Shown here one piece after another: positions 28,028-36,819 of a DNA stretch of 64,000 nt. Source of the DNA: Sphaerotilus sulfidivorans. Its GTDB lineage: Bacteria; Pseudomonadota; Gammaproteobacteria; Burkholderiales; Burkholderiaceae_C. Under the pieces are notes generated by a model. That model searched no databases. It saw nothing but the letters and a program-made list of their open reading frames with translations, and was not told where the DNA came from. The first letter of the stretch is position 1, and the number at the start of each line of letters is the position of its first letter. The position numbers and the translations under genes were made by a program. The stretch is taken from positions 1-64,000 of the forward strand of contig NZ_JACCPY010000007.1 of the NCBI RefSeq assembly GCF_013426975.1, written 5' to 3'.

Positions 28028-30028
28028 TCAGCCCTTCTTCAGCAGCAGGGCCTCGGCCAGCGCCAGGGTCTCGGGCAGGCCGCTGAGCACCAGCACATCG
28101 CCGCCGGCCAGCATGAAGTCGTCGTCGACCTCGAGCACCTGACCGCTGGCGCGGCGCACCGACACCACCGACACCCCCATCACCTGCAGCGTCAGGTCGC
28201 CCAGACGCCGGCCGACGCAGGGCGCACCCGGTGGCAGGCCGATCGACTGCAGTCGGGCCTGCTGCAGCTCCTCGACGGTGTCGTCGTCGGCGCCGTGGAA
28301 GTAGCCGCGCAGCAGGCCGTAGCGGGCGTCGCGGGCGTCCTGGGTGATGCGGATGACCCGGCGCATCGGCACGCCCACCAGGGCCAGCGCGTGGCTGGCC
28401 AGCATCAGCGACCCCTCCAGCGCCTCTGGCACCACCTCGGTGGCACCGGCGGCGCGCAGCCGCTCCAGATCGGTGTCGTCGGGCGTGCGCACCACCACCG
28501 GCACATGCGCGGCATGCTCGCGCACATGCTGCAGCACCTTCAGCGCCGAGGGCGTGTCGTTGTAGGTGACGACCACCGCGGTCGCGCGCGACAGGCCGGC
28601 GGCGATCAGGCTGGGCAGCTTGGCCGCATCGCCGAAGACCACGCTCTGGCCGGCCGCTGCCGCCTGGCGCACCCGGTCGGGGTCGAGGTCCAGCGCCATG
28701 TAGGGAATGCGCTCCTTGTCGAGCAGCCGGGCCAGGTTCTGGCCGCTGCGGCCGTAGCCGCAGATGATCAGGTGCGCCTCGGTGCGGATCGACTTCTTGA
28801 CGATGGAGGTCAGCTGCACCGACTGCATCAGCCAGTCGGTGGCCGACAGCTTCATGACGATGCGGTTGCTGCCCATGATGATGAAGGGCGTGGCCAGCAT
28901 CGACAGCACCATCGAGGCCAGCACCGGGCTCAGCCAGCGGTCGGCGACCAGGTCGACCTGGGCGCTGAGCGTCAGCAGCACGAAGCCGAACTCGCCGGCC
29001 TGGGCCAGGTACAGGCCGGTGCGGATCGCCACGCCGGGCGCCGAGCCGAAGGCGCGCGCCAGCAGCGCCACCATGCCGGCCTTGGCCAGCACCGGCAGCG
29101 TGCTCAGCAGCAGCACCAGCACCCACTGGTCCAGCACCGGGCGCCAGTCCAGCTTCATGCCGATGGTGATGAAGAACAGCCCGAGCAGCACGTCATGGAA
29201 GGGCCGGATGTCGGTCTCGACCTGATGCTTGAACTCGGTTTCGGCGATCAGCATGCCGGCGACGAAGGCGCCCAGCGCCAGCGACAGCCCGGCGTGTTCC
29301 GTCAGCCACGACAGGCCCAGCGTGATCAGCAGGATGTTGAGGATGAACAGGTCCTCGCTCTTCCTGCGTGCCACCAGCGTCAGCCACCAGCGCATCAGCC
29401 TCTGGCCGCCCCACAGCAGCAGCGTCAGCAGCACCGCGGCCTTCAGCGTCGCGCGGCCCAGCGTCTCCCACAGGTCGCCGCCGCCCTGGGCCAGCGACGG
29501 AATCAGCACCAGCAGCGGCACGACCGCCAGATCCTGGAACAGCAGCACGCCCATGACATTGCGGCCATGCTCGCTTTCCAGCTCGAGCCGTTCGGCCATC
29601 ATCTTCGCGACGATCGCGGTGCTCGACATCGCCATGGCCGCGCCGAGCGCGACCGCACCCTGCCAGCTCAGCTCCCACGCCCGGCCCAGCAGCGAGAAGG
29701 CGGTGATCAGCATCAGGTTGCCGATGGCCGCGCCGGCCAGCGTCAGCAGCACCTGCCCGGCGCCGAGGCCGAAGACCAGCCGCTGCATGCTGCGCAGCTT
29801 GGGCAGGTTGAACTCCAGCCCGATGACGAACATCAGGAAGACGATGCCGAACTCCGCCAGGTAGCGGATGCCGGCCGAGTCCTTGGCCAGTGCCAGCGCG
29901 TTCGGGCCGATCAGCACGCCGACGAGCAGGTAGCCGAGCATCGAGGGCAGCTTCAGCAGCCGGCAGCCGACGACGCCGGCGACCGCGGCAAGAAGGTAGA
30001 GCAGGGCAATGTCGAGAGTGCTGGCCAT
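28028..30028 (-). CDS. Kef-type K+/H+ antiporter (CPA2) with RCK domains
   Basis: A 666-residue monovalent cation:proton antiporter-2 family protein. About 12-13 transmembrane helices (residues 1-385) include the LGYLLVGVLIGPNAL and LMFVIGLEFNL segments. A TrkA-N Rossmann domain follows, with the NAD-binding G424-x-G426-x2-G429 motif, and then a TrkA-C domain (about 585-660). It exchanges K+ for H+ and is typically gated by nucleotides or glutathione adducts. The ATG at 30028 is 52 bp from the divergent kdsD start, so both promoters are compressed into that gap. Confidence 0.9.
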   Translation of the reverse strand: MASTLDIALLYLLAAVAGVVGCRLLKLPSMLGYLLVGVLIGPNALALAKDSAGIRYLAEFGIVFLMFVIGLEFNLPKLRSMQRLVFGLGAGQVLLTLAGAAIGNLMLITAFSLLGRAWELSWQGAVALGAAMAMSSTAIVAKMMAERLELESEHGRNVMGVLLFQDLAVVPLLVLIPSLAQGGGDLWETLGRATLKAAVLLTLLLWGGQRLMRWWLTLVARRKSEDLFILNILLITLGLSWLTEHAGLSLALGAFVAGMLIAETEFKHQVETDIRPFHDVLLGLFFITIGMKLDWRPVLDQWVLVLLLSTLPVLAKAGMVALLARAFGSAPGVAIRTGLYLAQAGEFGFVLLTLSAQVDLVADRWLSPVLASMVLSMLATPFIIMGSNRIVMKLSATDWLMQSVQLTSIVKKSIRTEAHLIICGYGRSGQNLARLLDKERIPYMALDLDPDRVRQAAAAGQSVVFGDAAKLPSLIAAGLSRATAVVVTYNDTPSALKVLQHVREHAAHVPVVVRTPDDTDLERLRAAGATEVVPEALEGSLMLASHALALVGVPMRRVIRITQDARDARYGLLRGYFHGADDDTVEELQQARLQSIGLPPGAPCVGRRLGDLTLQVMGVSVVSVRRASGQVLEVDDDFMLAGGDVLVLSGLPETLALAEALLLKKG

Positions 30029-30080
30029 TCACCATCCTAGAATCCGGCAATCGTAATTCAGCTTCCGGCCTCCCGATCCC

Positions 30081-31097
30081 GTGACCGACATCCCAGCCGC
30101 CACCGCCGCCAGCGCGCCCCCCCGCTTCGAGGCCGAGCGCGTGCTGCGCATGGCCCGCCAGACCCTGTGCATCGAGGCCGAGGCGCTGATGCAATTGCAG
30201 GACCAGCAGGGCGAGAGCTTCGTGCGCGTCGTGCACGCGATCCTGAACGGCCGCGGCCGCGTGGTCGTGATGGGCATGGGCAAGAGCGGCCATGTCGGAC
30301 GCAAGATCGCCGCGACGCTGGCCTCGACCGGCACGCCGGCGATGTTCGTGCACCCGGGCGAGGCCAGCCACGGCGACCTGGGCATGGTCACGCCGGGCGA
30401 CATCGTGCTGGCGCTCTCCAACTCCGGCGAAAGCGACGAGATCGCCGCGATCCTGCCGGCGCTCAAGCGCCTGGGCGTGACGCTGGTGGCGATGACCGGC
30501 CGGCCCGGCTCGACGCTGGCCTCGCATGCCGACTGGGTGCTGTCGAACCGGGTCGAGCAGGAGGCCTGCCCGCTCAATCTCGCACCGACGGCCAGCACCA
30601 CCGCGCAACTGGCGCTGGGCGACGCGCTGGCGGTGGCGCTGCTGGACGCACGCGGCTTCCGCCCCGAGGACTTCGCGCGCTCGCACCCGGGCGGTGCGCT
30701 CGGGCGCAAGCTGCTGACCCATGTGCGCGACATCATGCGCCAGGGCGAGGCGGTGCCGCGGGTGGCGCCCGCGGCGAGCTGCCTAGAGGTGATGCGCGAG
30801 ATGAGCGCCAAGGGCCTGGGTGCCGCGGCGATCGTCGATGCCCAGGGCCGTGCGATCGGCATCTTCACCGACGGCGACCTGCGCCGTGCGGTCGAGCAGG
30901 GCACGGACCTGCGCGCGCTGTCGGCCGCCGACCTGGTGCGCAGCCGCCCGCGCAGCATCGGCGAGGATGCGCTGGCAGTCGAGGCCGCCACGCTGATGGA
31001 GGACGCCTGCATCACCACGCTGCTGGTGCACGACGGCGAGGGCCGCCTGGTCGGCGCGCTCAACACCAACGACCTGATGCGCGCGAAGGTGATCTGA
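30081..31097 (+). CDS. kdsD: D-arabinose 5-phosphate isomerase (KpsF/GutQ family)
   Basis: A 338-residue SIS-domain isomerase that turns ribulose 5-phosphate into arabinose 5-phosphate, the first step to Kdo for lipopolysaccharide. The SIS domain (about 40-175) has VVVMGMGKSGHVGRKIAATLASTGTPA and the SNSGES sugar-phosphate loop. Two CBS domains (about 215-338) follow, with IFTDGDLRR. The GTG start at 30081 is the first in-frame start. The stop overlaps the kdsC ATG as TGATG, so this gene heads the kdsD-kdsC-lptC-SDR operon. Confidence 0.95.
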   Translation: MTDIPAATAASAPPRFEAERVLRMARQTLCIEAEALMQLQDQQGESFVRVVHAILNGRGRVVVMGMGKSGHVGRKIAATLASTGTPAMFVHPGEASHGDLGMVTPGDIVLALSNSGESDEIAAILPALKRLGVTLVAMTGRPGSTLASHADWVLSNRVEQEACPLNLAPTASTTAQLALGDALAVALLDARGFRPEDFARSHPGGALGRKLLTHVRDIMRQGEAVPRVAPAASCLEVMREMSAKGLGAAAIVDAQGRAIGIFTDGDLRRAVEQGTDLRALSAADLVRSRPRSIGEDALAVEAATLMEDACITTLLVHDGEGRLVGALNTNDLMRAKVI

Positions 31098-31711
31098 TGA
31101 GCGACCCGACCCCGATGGCCGCCGCCACGCCCTGGCCGCGCCCGATCTCGCCGGTGCTGAACTTCGCGCCGGAGCTGCTGCTGGCGGCGCAGGGCGTGCG
31201 CGCCGCGATCTTCGACGTCGACGGCTGCCTGACCGACGGGCGCATCTACATCGGCGAGCACGGCGAGAGCGTCAAGGCCTTCAGCACGCTCGACGGCCAC
31301 GGCATCAAGCTGCTGGCGCGCGCCGGCATCGAGCCGGTGGTGATCACCGGCCGCGACACGCCGGCGGTGCGCCGCCGCTGCGCCGATCTGGGCATCGTGC
31401 ATGCCTTTCACGGCATTCACGACAAGCTGGCCGCGGCCGAGCGGGTGCTGGCGCTGCTGGGTCTGGGCTGGCATGAGCTGGCGGTCATCGGCGACGACTG
31501 GCCGGACCTGCCGCTGATGGTGCGCTGCGCGCTGGCCTGCGCGCCGGCACAGGCGCATGCGGAGGTGCGCGCCGCGGCCCACCATGTCACCGCGGTGCCA
31601 GGCGGGCAGGGCGCGGCGCGCGAGTTCTGCGATCTGCTGCTGTGCGCCAGCGGCCGGTACGCCTCGCTGCTGGCGGGCCATCTGGCCACGCTCGACGGCA
31701 CCACGGCCTGA
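31097..31711 (+). CDS. kdsC: 3-deoxy-D-manno-octulosonate 8-phosphate phosphatase KdsC
   Basis: A 204-residue HAD phosphatase that dephosphorylates Kdo-8-phosphate to Kdo. HAD motif I is FDVDGCLTDG with D40 and D42. TGRDTPAVRRR is motif II, HDKL supplies the lysine of motif III, and GDDWPDLPLM is motif IV; these are the C0-type KdsC features. It is translationally coupled to kdsD and followed 16 bp later by lptC. Confidence 0.94.
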   Translation: MSDPTPMAAATPWPRPISPVLNFAPELLLAAQGVRAAIFDVDGCLTDGRIYIGEHGESVKAFSTLDGHGIKLLARAGIEPVVITGRDTPAVRRRCADLGIVHAFHGIHDKLAAAERVLALLGLGWHELAVIGDDWPDLPLMVRCALACAPAQAHAEVRAAAHHVTAVPGGQGAAREFCDLLLCASGRYASLLAGHLATLDGTTA

Positions 31712-31727
31712 CACGGGACACGATCGC

Positions 31728-32405
31728 GTGGCCTCGCTCGACGACGACACCAGTCCGCTGCCGCTGCCTCCGCTGGTGGCCACCCGTGCGGTCGATGCGG
31801 CCCGGCCGGCGCTGCCGCGCGGTGAGCGCTGGCGCCAGGCGCTGCTGGGCCATCTGCCGCTGTTCCTGATGGCGCTGCTGGCGGGCGCCACCTGGTGGCT
31901 GGTCCAGCAGACGCCCGAGCCCGAGCCGGACCGGGCGGCCCAGGCGCCCACCCATGAGCCCGACTACGAGATGCATGGCTTCTCGGTGCAGCACTACGGG
32001 CAGGCGGGCCCGGCCCGCGGGGTCATCGAGGGCGAGGTCGTGCGTCACCATCCCGACACCGACACGCTGGAGATCGACGGGCTGAGCCTGCGCTGGCGCG
32101 ATGACGCCGGCAACCTGCTGCGCGCCCGTGCCGCCCATGCGATCGCCCAGGGCGATGGCAGCGAGGTGCGGCTGATGGGCGGCGCCACCGTGGAGCGCGA
32201 TCGGCTGCCCGGCGAAAGCGCGCCGCTGCAGTTCAGCAGCGAGGAGATGGTCTTCGATCGGCGGCAGGACCAGGTGCGCAGCGATCGTCCTGTGGTGCTG
32301 CGCCAGGGGGCCAGCGTCATCGAGGCCCGGGGGCTGACCTACTGGCATGCGGACGCCCGGCTCGAGCTCCGGGGCGCTGTGCGCGGTCGCCTGCCTGCCC
32401 GATGA
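31728..32405 (+). CDS. lptC: LPS export system protein LptC
   Basis: A 225-residue LptC. It is a bitopic inner-membrane protein that takes LPS from LptBFG and passes it to LptA. A Pro/Arg-rich cytoplasmic N-terminus precedes one transmembrane helix (about 43-60), followed by a periplasmic beta-jellyroll (about 75-215) with YEMHGFSV and repeats of beta strands. The GTG start at 31728 puts the helix at the usual place; longer in-frame versions overlap kdsC and look spurious. The usual lptA-lptB genes do not follow here. An SDR gene overlaps the stop by 4 bp instead. Confidence 0.85.
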   Translation: MASLDDDTSPLPLPPLVATRAVDAARPALPRGERWRQALLGHLPLFLMALLAGATWWLVQQTPEPEPDRAAQAPTHEPDYEMHGFSVQHYGQAGPARGVIEGEVVRHHPDTDTLEIDGLSLRWRDDAGNLLRARAAHAIAQGDGSEVRLMGGATVERDRLPGESAPLQFSSEEMVFDRRQDQVRSDRPVVLRQGASVIEARGLTYWHADARLELRGAVRGRLPAR

Positions 32406-33217
32406 CCCCCGAGGAGCGCCAGAGGCTGGAGCGCGAGCGTGCGCCGCTGGTCTTCATCACCGGCGCCTCCAGCGGCATCGGCCGGGCGCTGGCCGAGGCC
32501 TATGCCGCACGCGGCTGGCGCCTGGCCCTGGTGGCTCGCCGTGCCGAGGGGATCCAGGCCTGGCTCGATGAGGCCGGCATCGGCCCCGAGCAGGCCCAGG
32601 TGCATGCCGCGGATGTGCGCGACCGCGAGGCGATCGTCGCGGCGGGCATGCGCTGCCTGATCGAGCAGGGCCTGCCGGATGTGGTCATCGCCAATGCGGG
32701 CATCAGCGTCGGCATCGACACCGCCGAGCGCGAGGATCTGGCCGTGCTCGAGGATCTCTATGCCACCAATGTCGTCGGCATGGCCGCGACCTTTCATCCC
32801 TTCATCCGGCCGATGCGGCTGGCGCGGCGCGGCACCCTGGTCGGCATGGCCAGTGTCGCGGCGATCAGGGGGCTGCCCGGGCATGGCGGCTACTGCGGCA
32901 GCAAGGCCGCGGTGGTCAGCTACTGCGAAAGCCTGCGCATCGAGCTGCGCAGCGACGGCATTCGTGTCGTCACGCTGCTGCCCGGCTTTGTCGACACGCC
33001 CCTGACACGCGGCAACCGCTATGCGATGCCCTTTCTGCTGAGCCCTCGGGAATTCGCGCGCAGGGCGCTGCCGGTGATCGACCGGGGACGCCGCCATGCG
33101 GTCATTCCCTGGCCGATGGGCGTGTTGACCGTGCTGATGCGCTGGCTGCCGCGCAGGCTCTGGGACCGCCTGACCGCAGGGCGTGGCCGCAAGCAGCGGC
33201 GCGGCGATCCGCGCTGA
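32402..33217 (+). CDS. Short-chain dehydrogenase/reductase
   Basis: A 271-residue classical SDR. The cofactor site is TGASSGIG (about 20-27), the NAG motif is ANAGIS near residue 100, and the catalytic set is Ser in MASVAA with Y-C-G-S-K (YxxxK). The substrate is unknown; the family acts on sugars, steroids, ketones or acyl chains. It overlaps lptC by ATGA and is followed by a strong terminator, so it is the last gene of the kdsD operon. That placement suggests, but does not prove, a lipid or envelope role. Confidence 0.86.
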   Translation: MTPEERQRLERERAPLVFITGASSGIGRALAEAYAARGWRLALVARRAEGIQAWLDEAGIGPEQAQVHAADVRDREAIVAAGMRCLIEQGLPDVVIANAGISVGIDTAEREDLAVLEDLYATNVVGMAATFHPFIRPMRLARRGTLVGMASVAAIRGLPGHGGYCGSKAAVVSYCESLRIELRSDGIRVVTLLPGFVDTPLTRGNRYAMPFLLSPREFARRALPVIDRGRRHAVIPWPMGVLTVLMRWLPRRLWDRLTAGRGRKQRRGDPR

Positions 33218-33222
33218 AATGA

Positions 33223-33260
33223 CAAGAGGGCGACCCCTTGGCGGGATCGCCCTCTTGTTC
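33223..33260 (+). terminator. Rho-independent terminator of the kdsD-kdsC-lptC-SDR operon
   Basis: An 11-bp perfect stem, CAAGAGGGCGA (33223-33233) with TCGCCCTCTTG (33247-33257), whose 13-base loop can pair further (CCC with GGG). It is followed by TTCT, 6 bp after the SDR stop. Confidence 0.7.
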
Positions 33261-33333
33261 TGGACGTCTGTCGATCGGCGGCGCGAGCCTGTCAGCTTAG
33301 CTCAGCTCAGCTCACCGATCGCAGCGACACGGA

Positions 33334-33792
33334 TCAGTAGCCGCCGCCGCCGTAGCCGCCGCGACCACCGCCGCCGCCGCCGCCTTCACGACGGCCACCG
33401 CCGCCGTACGGGCTGCGGAAGCCGCCGCCGTTGCCGCCGCCGCCACCGCCGTAACCGCCGCCACCATTGCCGCCGCCGAAGCCGCCGCCACCACCGCCGT
33501 CACGACGGCCGCCGTACGGGCTGCGGAAGCCGCCCGGACGCTCTTCGCGGGGGCGAGCCTCGTTGACGACGACGGCACGGCCGCCGATCGCCTGGCCGTT
33601 CAGGCCGTTGATGGCTGCCTGGGCTTCGGCATCCGAGCCCATCTCGACGAAGCCGAAGCCCTTCGAGCGGCCGGTTTCGCGGTCCATCATGACCTTGGCG
33701 GACTGGACCGCGCCGAACTCGGAGAAAGCAGCGTTCAGTTCTTCGTCGCGAACGCCGTAGGCCAGGTTGCCCACGTAGAGTTTGTTGCCCAT
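33334..33792 (-). CDS. Glycine-rich RRM RNA-binding protein
   Basis: A 152-residue protein with one RRM (about 1-82), including RNP2 KLYVGNL (4-10) and RNP1 KGFGFVEM (44-51), then a Gly/Arg/Tyr-rich tail (about 90-152) with two FRSPYGG repeats. It resembles cyanobacterial Rbp and plant GRP cold-induced RNA chaperones, which are common in betaproteobacteria. A disordered RGG-like tail favours RNA binding and phase-separation-like behaviour. The start at 33792 has AAAGG about 10 bases upstream; an in-frame extension to 33843 lacks homology. The long upstream gap may be a cold-responsive leader. Confidence 0.88.
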   Translation of the reverse strand: MGNKLYVGNLAYGVRDEELNAAFSEFGAVQSAKVMMDRETGRSKGFGFVEMGSDAEAQAAINGLNGQAIGGRAVVVNEARPREERPGGFRSPYGGRRDGGGGGGFGGGNGGGGYGGGGGGNGGGFRSPYGGGGRREGGGGGGGRGGYGGGGY

Positions 33793-34071
33793 GGAAGAGC
33801 GCCTTTCAAGCAAAACAGGGTACGTTGAGTACCAGGGGACCATGTGGCGGAGCTACAGCCAGCACTCATTCGATAGAACAGAGAAAAGGCGCCGCGTCCA
33901 ATCACGAGGGGCCATTATGTATGACCGTCAAGCCCTGGGAACACCCCTTCTGGCAGAAGTGTTGTAAGCCTGCGCAGTTTTTTGATCTGTCCGTGATCTT
34001 CAACAGTCAAAAATTTCGGGTTAACCCTTGAATATGTCAGATCGAGTGCGGAGGCCGCCTGTTGCGACAGG

Positions 34072-34094
34072 GCCTTCACCCGAGGGGTGAAGGC
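34072..34094. other. Stable hairpin in the RRM / marC divergent gap (33793-34118)
   Basis: A 10-bp perfect stem, GCCTTCACCC (34072-34081) with GGGTGAAGGC (34085-34094), and a 3-base loop, 24 bp before the marC start. There is no T-tract on either side, so it looks like a leader structure rather than a terminator. The rest of this 326-bp gap is AT-richer, holds no gene, and includes a GGGTTAACCC palindrome at 34018-34027. It is probably regulatory sequence for two divergent genes. Confidence 0.4.
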
Positions 34095-34118
34095 GCGAGG
34101 CCGGCGCAGAATCACGTC

Positions 34119-34760
34119 ATGGACCTGCTCAAGCCGCTGATCGCGCTGCTGGCGATCGTCAATCCGATCGGCGTCGTGCCGTTCTTCATCCATTTCACGC
34201 AGCATCTCGATGCCGCAGCGCGGCGCCGCACCATCCGGGTGTCGAGCTTCAGCGCTTTCCTGGTGATCTCGATCAGCGCGCTGGCCGGGTTGAAGGTGAT
34301 CGAGTTCTTCGGCATCTCGCTGGCCTCCTTCCAGGTGGGTGGCGGCACGCTGCTGCTGATCAGCGCGCTGCAGATGCTCAACGCGCAGCCGGCCGAGTCG
34401 CGCTCCGACGATGTCAGCGAGGGCCGCGAGCGTGCCGACTCGGGCGACAGCATCGCGGTGGTGCCGCTGACCATTCCGCTGCTGACCGGGCCCGCCACCA
34501 TCTCGACGATGGTGATCTATGCCGACAAGACGCGCCACTGGTGGGAGCTGGGCGTGCTGATGGGCTATGGCGTGGTCGTCGGACTGGCGACCTTCGTCGC
34601 GTTCTCGGCGGCGGGCGGCGTGGCACGGCTGCTCGGACGCACCGGCATCAACGTGATGACCCGGCTGATGGGCCTGATCCTGGCTGCGCTGGCGGTGGAG
34701 ATCATGGCCGAGGGCCTGATCAAGCTCTTTCCGGTGCTGGCCTCGCATCTGGCGCCTTGA
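34119..34760 (+). CDS. MarC family membrane protein
   Basis: A 213-residue MarC/YchE (NAAT/UPF0056) protein with six hydrophobic helices. It begins MDLLKPLIALLAIVNPIGVVPFF, with the conserved NP-x-G motif in helix 1, and has a second repeat containing VPLTIPLLTGPATIST. Members are putative small-molecule or amino-acid transporters, and the original multiple-antibiotic-resistance link is not supported. The start at 34119 fits the family; an open extension to 34062 would run through a hairpin and is unlikely. Confidence 0.85.
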   Translation: MDLLKPLIALLAIVNPIGVVPFFIHFTQHLDAAARRRTIRVSSFSAFLVISISALAGLKVIEFFGISLASFQVGGGTLLLISALQMLNAQPAESRSDDVSEGRERADSGDSIAVVPLTIPLLTGPATISTMVIYADKTRHWWELGVLMGYGVVVGLATFVAFSAAGGVARLLGRTGINVMTRLMGLILAALAVEIMAEGLIKLFPVLASHLAP

Positions 34761-34816
34761 GCGCCGACACCGCACGCGGACCGCATAGAGTCCGCGCTGT
34801 CCACGGAGACAGGACC

Positions 34817-36478
34817 ATGCCCATATTCGACTACATCATCATCGGCGCCGGCTCGGCCGGCAGCCTGCTGGCCAATCGCCTGAGCGTCGATCCGGCCACC
34901 CGCGTGCTGCTGATCGAGGCCGGCGGCCGCGACGACTACCACTGGATCCACATTCCGGTCGGCTATCTGCACTGCATCGGCAACCCGCGCACCGACTGGC
35001 TCTATCAGACCGAGCCCGATCCGGGCCTGAACGGCCGGAAGCTGCGCTATCCGCGTGGCAAGGTGCTGGGCGGCTGCTCCAGCATCAACGGCATGATCTA
35101 CATGCGCGGCCAGTCGCGCGACTACGACCAGTGGGCCGAGCTGACCGGCGACGCGGCCTGGCGCTGGGAGCACTGCCTGCCGGCCTTCCGGCAGCACGAG
35201 AGCCACTGGCGGCTCGATGCCGAGAACGCCGCACAGGCCAGCGCCGAGTTCAAGGCCCTGCACGGCCACGGCGGCGAGTGGCGGGTCGAGCGCCAGCGCC
35301 TGCGCTGGGACATTCTCGATGCCTTCGCGCAGGCCGCGCAGCAGGCCGGCATTCCCGCCACCGACGACTTCAACCGCGGCAGCAACGAGGGCGTGGGCTA
35401 CTTCGAGGTCAACCAGAAGTCGGGCCTGCGCTGGAACACCGCCAAGGCCTTCCTGCGCCCGACCTGCTGCGGCCGGCCGAACTTCGAGATGTGGACTGGC
35501 GCGCAGGTGCGCCGCCTGACGCTGGCGCGCGGCGCCGACGGCGCGCTGCGCTGCACCGGCGCCGAGGTGCTCACGCCGACCGGCATCGAGACGGTGAGCG
35601 CGAGCCGAGAGGTGCTGCTGAGCGCCGGCAGCATCGGCAGCGTGCAGATCCTGGAGCTGTCGGGCATCGGCGATGGCCAGGTGCTGCAGTCGCAGGGCAT
35701 CGAGGTGCAGCACCTGCTGCCCGGCGTCGGCGAGAACCTGCAGGACCATCTGCAGATCCGCTCGGTCTACAAGGTGCAGGGCACGCGCACGCTCAACACC
35801 CGTGCCGCCACGTCCTGGGGCAAGGCGATGATCGGCCTGGAGTACCTGCTGCGCCGCACCGGCCCGATGAGCATGGCGCCGTCGCAGCTCGGTGCCTTCA
35901 CGCGGTCGTCACCGCAGTTCGAGTGGCCGAACCTCGAGTACCACGTGCAGCCGCTGTCGCTCGATGCCTTCGGCGAGCCGCTGCACGGCTTCGACGCGAT
36001 CACCGCCAGCGTCTGCAACCTCAACCCGACCTCGCGTGGCCAGGTCCACATCCGCTCGCCGCGTCCGGAGGAGGCCCCGGCGATCCGGCCGAACTACCTG
36101 TCGACCGCGCAGGATCGCCAGGTGGCGGCCGATTCGCTGCGGGTGACGCGCCGCATCGTCGCGCAGCCGGCGATGCAGGCCTTCCGGCCCGAGGAGTTCC
36201 GGCCCGGCATCCAGCACCAGAGCGACGAGGAACTGGCCCGCCTGGCCGGCGACATCGGCACCACCATCTTCCATCCGGTCGGCACCTGTCGCATGGGCCG
36301 CGCAGACGACCCGATGGCGGTGACCGACCCGCGGCTGCGGGTGCGCGGCGTGGCCGGGCTGCGTGTCGTCGACGCCAGCGTGATGCCGGTCATCACCAGC
36401 GGCAACACCAACTCGCCGACGCTGATGCTGGCCGAGCGGGCCGCAGGCTGGATTCTTGACGCTGCGCAGCTTTCGTGA
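34817..36478 (+). CDS. GMC-family FAD oxidoreductase (choline dehydrogenase-like)
   Basis: A 553-residue GMC flavoenzyme. The FAD Rossmann motif is IIIGAGSAGSLLANRL (7-22). GMC signature 1 lies near GKVLGGCSSINGMIYMRGQ and signature 2 near SAGSIGSVQILELSGIG. The C-terminal active-site pair is HPVGTCRMG (His486) and GNTNSPTLM (from 529). It oxidises an alcohol to an aldehyde or ketone, passing electrons to O2 or a carrier. Sequence resembles choline/alkanol dehydrogenases, but no betaine genes are nearby, so the substrate is open. The start at 34817 has AGGA upstream. Confidence 0.88.
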   Translation: MPIFDYIIIGAGSAGSLLANRLSVDPATRVLLIEAGGRDDYHWIHIPVGYLHCIGNPRTDWLYQTEPDPGLNGRKLRYPRGKVLGGCSSINGMIYMRGQSRDYDQWAELTGDAAWRWEHCLPAFRQHESHWRLDAENAAQASAEFKALHGHGGEWRVERQRLRWDILDAFAQAAQQAGIPATDDFNRGSNEGVGYFEVNQKSGLRWNTAKAFLRPTCCGRPNFEMWTGAQVRRLTLARGADGALRCTGAEVLTPTGIETVSASREVLLSAGSIGSVQILELSGIGDGQVLQSQGIEVQHLLPGVGENLQDHLQIRSVYKVQGTRTLNTRAATSWGKAMIGLEYLLRRTGPMSMAPSQLGAFTRSSPQFEWPNLEYHVQPLSLDAFGEPLHGFDAITASVCNLNPTSRGQVHIRSPRPEEAPAIRPNYLSTAQDRQVAADSLRVTRRIVAQPAMQAFRPEEFRPGIQHQSDEELARLAGDIGTTIFHPVGTCRMGRADDPMAVTDPRLRVRGVAGLRVVDASVMPVITSGNTNSPTLMLAERAAGWILDAAQLS

Positions 36479-36819
36479 GGCGCTGCGACCTGACGGACTG
36501 GCATCGCCAGGTACTGCATCGTTCTGGTGCGGGAAACCCCGGATATGGCGGACTGTTGCGAAACCCTACAGTCTCGCCACTCGCAGACGCCGCCCCGAGG
36601 GGCAGGCGGGCAGGAGCGAGGGACTGAGGAGACTGGTCACCGTAGCGCAACAAGAAACGCCGCCCCCACACCACACAACATCCGGCGGCACCACTCAGAC
36701 GCTCCAGAAGATTCGGCGCCATGTGGCGCGATGAGACAATTCGACGGCACCGGCGATCCCTGATCCCGGTGCCTTCTTTTTTCTCCACCTGCGTTGTCGC
36801 GTTGCGCTTGTCCTGACTG
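36479..36819. other. 341-bp non-coding gap, possibly a small RNA
   Basis: No convincing protein gene lies between the GMC oxidoreductase and the TSUP transporter. The stretch ends in a good terminator (36746-36783) about 270 bp after the GMC stop, with no upstream open frame that uses it. The segment 36535-36745 is rich in short inverted blocks, including GCGG/CCGC clusters. It may be a long GMC 3' UTR or a small RNA. I could not match it to a known RNA family by eye. Confidence 0.35.
36746..36783 (+). terminator. Rho-independent terminator with T-tract
   Basis: An 8-bp stem, GGCACCGG (36746-36753) with CCGGTGCC (36766-36773), a 12-base loop and then TTCTTTTTTCT. It ends transcription from the left, 36 bp before the TSUP gene. 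Confidence 0.75.

Noticed and set aside
33290-33314. A run of CTCAG-like 5-bp repeats after the RRM gene
   Set aside because: About five imperfect units with no coding or structural context; probably a chance or slippage repeat.
33334-33580. Dense GCC/GCCACC-type repeats that resemble a microsatellite
   Set aside because: They are the codons of the glycine-rich tail of the RRM protein and are explained by that gene.
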